A DNA stretch of 9,662 nt from Chloroflexota bacterium (lineage in GTDB: Bacteria > Chloroflexota > Dehalococcoidia > Lucifugimonadales > CATQGZ01), in assembly GCA_027624995.1 (NCBI GenBank), contig JAQBTI010000068.1, positions 1-9,662 of the forward strand, in the 5' to 3' direction. The position numbers were made by a program, and so were the translations under genes. Below are positions 6,879 to 9,662 of the stretch, piece by piece (position 1 is the stretch's first letter; every line of letters starts with the position of its first letter). The notes under the pieces were generated by a model, which had not been told where the DNA came from, did no database searches, and was given only the letters and a program-made list of their open reading frames with translations.

Positions 6879-8339
6879 TTAGCTCCGGCTCGCTCTACCC
6901 TTGTCCATGTAGGTGGTATTACCGACACGCGAGACCTGAATCTCCTGCCGATACGTAAGATCGCCCAACATAGCGGTCCCTTCCAGCACACTGGTCGACA
7001 CGAAAACTTCATCGGGCTCGGGACCTCCGACGAGGGCCTCCTCAATTACTCGACCGTCGACGGGGCTGTCAGACTCGAGTCCAAGAATCCGTAGTATCGT
7101 GGGAAAGGCGTCGGCGTTCGAGGTCGGCGCCATGCTGGTGACCCCGCTCTTGAAGTGAGGTCCGGCGGCGACAAGGGTGTTGCGCACCTCGTAAGGGCTT
7201 GCCGAGCCGTGGTTGCCGAGGCCGACACCGACCTCGCCGCAGGAGTAGACGTTCCCTCTAACTCCGTTCTGGTTGACATCCGCGTCCCAGGCGAATGAAA
7301 GGACTATGTCAGGCGAGGTAGGGTGGTCGTAGCCGATTGAAGACAGCGGAATGCTGCCCGGAACGCCGTCCGGCCCAGCCCGGGAAAACACCGGCCCGCA
7401 CCACGTCTGCCGCATCAGCAGTCCGGTAACATCCGCGACCCGGCGGCCGTCCGCACCCGGCATGTAGATGAGCGCACTTCCGCCGTTGTGGGCGACCAAC
7501 ACGTCAGTGGAGTCCGTCGAATCCTTTGCCCCAGCCTCCACAAGGAAGCCCCGTACGTCTATGACCTCTTTGACGGTAGAGTGGCCGTGATCTGAGACCA
7601 CGATAATGTCGGTCTCATCGGCCATCCCCTGTTTCTCGATGTGCGCGATGACGCGGGCGAGCTGCTCATCCGCCAGCCGGATAGAATCCACGGACTGACG
7701 CGAACCGATGCCCGTCTTGTGATGCGCAGAGTCGGGGTCCGACATCCATAGGGTGGCGACTGCAGGCGCGTACACGGGCAGTAGGTACTCGATCAAGACC
7801 GTCACGGCCCGCACAATACGGTGCTGATTGGGCACTCCTGCCGCAGGCCAGGGTCCGAATCGCTCGTTAAGCTCGGCCGCAAGCGAATCAGGCACGGTGA
7901 ATTCCGGGTGGACGATCGCGCCTCCGACCGAGCCCGCCTCTGGATGATGCAGGAAGGTGTTGCCGCTGCTACCGACACCCAGCGCCGTCATCGTTTTGCC
8001 GTTTGCGTGCAATACCTCTCCCAACGTCGGGGCCGTCATGACTCCCCGTCCGAGCAGCTCGCTGAGCCTTACTAAATCGGGCTGGTGGCCCGTCGAGATC
8101 TCCCAGCTCGGATCTACGTCTGGCCGGTAGATGCTGTTACCCACCACCCCGTGACGAGTCGGATAGCAGCCGGTGAACATGCTGGACACGTTGACTCGGG
8201 TCAACGTCGGATAGACCGAGTGGTGGTTGAGGGACCGGACTCCCCTTCTCGCAAGCTCCCATAGCGCCGGGGTGCCCGACGATGTGACCTGATCGGGTCG
8301 AAGACCGTCGAAGACGACTAAGAGTATCACGATGACCAT
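6879..8339 (-). CDS. Type I phosphodiesterase/nucleotide pyrophosphatase-family protein
   Basis: A 486-residue member of the alkaline phosphatase superfamily (PF01663 type), enzymes that cleave phosphodiester or phosphoanhydride bonds with two metal ions. Metal and catalytic positions are all visible: D11 in VVFDGLRPD, the nucleophile threonine T47 in YPTLTRVNVSSMFTG, D203 and H207 in DPDSAHHKTG, D250 and H251 in VVSDHGHS, and H377 in GNHGSASPYE. YPTRHGVVGN, after the nucleophile, is also typical. The protein begins straight on the first core strand with no signal peptide, so it is probably cytoplasmic unless the true start is elsewhere. The ATG at 8339 has GAGG only one base away. A GTG three codons later has better spacing and gives MILLVVFDGL. 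It is the last gene of the exosortase operon, 22 bases after the membrane protein, and converges on the phosphorylase with a 19-base gap. The substrate is unknown. Confidence 0.85.
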   Translation of the reverse strand: MVIVILLVVFDGLRPDQVTSSGTPALWELARRGVRSLNHHSVYPTLTRVNVSSMFTGCYPTRHGVVGNSIYRPDVDPSWEISTGHQPDLVRLSELLGRGVMTAPTLGEVLHANGKTMTALGVGSSGNTFLHHPEAGSVGGAIVHPEFTVPDSLAAELNERFGPWPAAGVPNQHRIVRAVTVLIEYLLPVYAPAVATLWMSDPDSAHHKTGIGSRQSVDSIRLADEQLARVIAHIEKQGMADETDIIVVSDHGHSTVKEVIDVRGFLVEAGAKDSTDSTDVLVAHNGGSALIYMPGADGRRVADVTGLLMRQTWCGPVFSRAGPDGVPGSIPLSSIGYDHPTSPDIVLSFAWDADVNQNGVRGNVYSCGEVGVGLGNHGSASPYEVRNTLVAAGPHFKSGVTSMAPTSNADAFPTILRILGLESDSPVDGRVIEEALVGGPEPDEVFVSTSVLEGTAMLGDLTYRQEIQVSRVGNTTYMDKGRASRS

Positions 8340-8361
8340 ACCTCGCTGTGCATTGTCAGAC

Positions 8362-8859
8362 CTAGACCCGCCGCGTCTTTCGAGGGGCGGCGGCCGCTAG
8401 ATGTCGCTGGATGAAGGCGAAAGTCCACACTACGGCCGGGACCAGGGCCCAGACCATGGTAAGAGTCGTGACGGCGGAGCCCACATCGTCCGCAGACTTC
8501 TCGCCGCGCATCCATTCGAGGGTTGCCGAGCCCGCCACATACAGACCCACCAGATGGGCAACCAGCAGGGCGGCAGACGACACTGCCAGCACAGTCACCC
8601 TGTTGCGGCGGGGCGCAGACGCCTCAATCAGGAACAGGCCAAGGGCAACTAGGTATCCATATGACAGCAGGAAGGCGTGGAAGTGGATATTGGTCTGGCG
8701 GTCCGAATCTGGGAACTCGCTCGCCACAAGATAGATGGAATGGTCCTTTGTCACGATGTCGAGGCCGCGGGAGGTTACCAGCGAGAGGACGGTATCTAGC
8801 GCTTCGACATACAGCGGAGCGAGCGGCACCCACAGAAGGGAGAGTGCCGCCAGGAGCAC
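8362..8859 (-). CDS. Four-helix membrane protein, probable exosortase partner
   Basis: A 165-residue integral membrane protein with hydrophobic segments at about 1-18, 62-79, 88-110 and 129-150. An extracytoplasmic stretch lies at about 20-60. Basic clusters APRRNR (82-87) and PRKTRR (159-164) fit cytoplasmic sides. Segment order and the SYGYLVALGLFL helix recall the exosortase H-associated membrane protein family, but this is pattern memory rather than a search result. The first usable start is GTG 8859, which has no visible ribosome site and no basic residue before helix 1. The same frame is open for four more codons (AAFG) up to the TAG that ends the exosortase gene. The protein may be translated by termination-reinitiation, or it may once have been the second half of a fusion. 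Without homology evidence the function remains a guess from its neighbour. Confidence 0.65.
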   Translation of the reverse strand: MLLAALSLLWVPLAPLYVEALDTVLSLVTSRGLDIVTKDHSIYLVASEFPDSDRQTNIHFHAFLLSYGYLVALGLFLIEASAPRRNRVTVLAVSSAALLVAHLVGLYVAGSATLEWMRGEKSADDVGSAVTTLTMVWALVPAVVWTFAFIQRHLAAAAPRKTRRV

Positions 8860-8871
8860 GCCGAACGCGGC

Positions 8872-9417
8872 CTAACTGGCAGGCTGGCCGACAACACGAT
8901 CCGATACCCGCGCGGTCCACACGAACAGGACGCCGACGGCGAGGATTATCATTACTGACTGCCAGACGATCAGGTGGAAGACATCGAGCGCCGACGGGTA
9001 GTACATACCTATGAAGAAGAGGGAAGTAATCCGCACGAAGTTGACAATCACCAGCGCCGCTGCTCCGGCCGAGAGCCCCACCGCCTTGGCTCGCCAACCG
9101 GCCGGGAAAGCCAACACGCCAGCTCCATAGATGATAATGGGAGCGACCGCCGTACACTCGGAGATTATCGTGAAGGCGACCCTGTCATTTGCCAGAATGG
9201 TGCCTGTCGTATCGACATTTACTCCAAACATGCGAAGCATCTGGCCGGTGACGACCGCGTGCATCGTCAGGAAGCCGTCGAACCAGGAGACGCTAATCAC
9301 GAGGGAGTAGGCGTAGAGAAGCAGTAGCACCGTCCCGCCGAAGACCAGAAGCGGGGTCCAAGTTGGTAGATAGTCGGCCAGCGTCTGGTCGCGGGAGCCC
9401 CGTCCCGGTCCCGCCAT
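8872..9417 (-). CDS. Exosortase/archaeosortase family transpeptidase, XrtH-like
   Basis: Exosortases are membrane cysteine transpeptidases thought to process proteins carrying a C-terminal sorting signal (short motif, transmembrane helix, basic tail) during export. This 181-residue protein has the family triad: C88 in SECTAVAPI, R129 in NFVRITSLF and H148 in DVFHLIVWQ, each at the edge of a membrane helix. Helices lie at about 22-43, 84-104, 112-138 and 146-168. The FIGMYYPS and HLIVWQSVMI segments and the small size resemble XrtH (IPTLxxWG-CTERM type) more than the larger EpsH/XrtA form. Start ATG 9417 is preferred because AGGAG at 9422-9426 precedes it by four bases. A GTG at 9438 would add seven residues without a ribosome site. 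It heads an operon with the membrane protein and the phosphodiesterase. No target protein with a sorting signal is complete in the window. Confidence 0.85.
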   Translation of the reverse strand: MAGPGRGSRDQTLADYLPTWTPLLVFGGTVLLLLYAYSLVISVSWFDGFLTMHAVVTGQMLRMFGVNVDTTGTILANDRVAFTIISECTAVAPIIIYGAGVLAFPAGWRAKAVGLSAGAAALVIVNFVRITSLFFIGMYYPSALDVFHLIVWQSVMIILAVGVLFVWTARVSDRVVGQPAS

Positions 9418-9505
9418 CTTTCTCCTGAGTCGCGCCACTCTCCACTCCCGTTCCCTGGACCACGAGTGCCGGTCGCTGTCGGGCGCTCTTCCACAGTCAC
9501 CAGCG

Positions 9506-9534
9506 AGTATAACGAGGGGCCGTTAGAGGGTCAA
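9506..9534 (-). promoter_or_regulatory. Sigma70-type promoter of the exosortase operon
   Basis: Read on the minus strand: TTGACC (9534-9529), a 17-base spacer, then TATACT (9511-9506). Each box matches five of six consensus bases at ideal spacing. Transcription would begin near 9499, leaving a 5' leader of about 80 bases before the ATG at 9417. It is the best promoter candidate for the three-gene operon. Confidence 0.7.
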
Positions 9535-9555
9535 ATTCGGCCAGAAAAAGAAAGG

Positions 9556-9609
9556 CTCCGGAGTACAGAGGAGCTATCTATACCCCGGAGTGAGGAGGAG
9601 ACGCTACCT
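9556..9609. repeat. Imperfect 27-base direct repeat
   Basis: CTCCGGAGTACAGAGGAG (9556-9573) recurs as CCCCGGAGTGAGGAGGAG (9583-9600), 27 bases later. The similarity continues as CTATCTA against CTACCTA after a 2-base offset. The core CTCCGGAG is itself palindromic. It lies in the divergent spacer between the exosortase promoter and a possible plus-strand gene, so it could be a pair of regulator sites or a small tandem duplication. Both readings are inference. Confidence 0.4.
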
Positions 9610-9662
9610 ACCAGCCGTGGGCGTTCTAACTCTAGCTACCTTGACGGCGCTGACCTTCAAGC
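9590..9662 (+). CDS. Possible start of a membrane or secreted protein, cut off at the right edge
   Basis: From GTG 9590 the plus strand is open to the window edge (24 codons). It starts as MRRRRYLPAV and continues as GVLTLATLTALTFK: four arginines followed by a hydrophobic stretch, as in a signal peptide or signal anchor. An alternative GTG at 9617 has AGGAGGAG (9593-9600) upstream, but at a long 16-base spacing. A weak -10-like TATCTA at 9575-9580 would place transcription close to the first GTG. Too little is present to name a family, and chance cannot be excluded. As divergent neighbour of an exosortase operon it could be an export-related protein. Confidence 0.35.
   Translation, partial: MRRRRYLPAVGVLTLATLTALTFK

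Overview
The window is GC-rich bacterial DNA. Genes are tightly packed on both strands, with Shine-Dalgarno sites, sigma70-type promoters and frequent GTG/TTG starts. The gene content includes HisZ-type histidine regulation, a GT35 phosphorylase of the short bacterial/archaeal form, a DegV protein, and an exosortase resembling the XrtH type. This would suit an environmental Chloroflexota-like lineage, but that assignment is a low-confidence inference from remembered protein resemblance. Nothing seen indicates a phage, plasmid, insertion sequence or CRISPR array.

Left block (1-4053, minus strand): a histidine-biosynthesis operon read right to left as hisZ, hisG, a zinc-dependent phospholipase C-like gene, then hisD, which runs off the left edge. 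The genes overlap by 4 bases or are 16 bases apart, so they are probably co-translated. Two points stand out. The HisG is the long form, with its own C-terminal regulatory domain, yet it sits beside hisZ, the partner usually found with short HisG. A PLC-like hydrolase gene lies inside the operon. A 19-codon ORF with its own ribosome site overlaps the TTG start of hisZ.

Centre (4116-6859, plus strand): divergent from hisZ, a near-consensus promoter sits immediately before the GTG start of a DegV-family gene. It is followed by an alpha-glucan phosphorylase gene broken by two in-frame TAG codons and one single-base insertion. Repaired on paper, the phosphorylase is full length (577 residues) and keeps its pyridoxal-phosphate lysine, so the damage looks recent or is a sequence error.

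Right block (6879-9534, minus strand): a second operon runs from a clear promoter at 9506-9534. It holds an exosortase/archaeosortase-family transpeptidase with a visible Cys-Arg-His triad, a four-helix membrane protein that looks like an exosortase partner, and a type I phosphodiesterase/nucleotide pyrophosphatase-family enzyme. The exosortase and the membrane protein lie in the same reading frame, separated by one TAG and four codons. At the far right a divergent plus-strand gene may begin with a basic-plus-hydrophobic N-terminus, preceded by an imperfect 27-base direct repeat.
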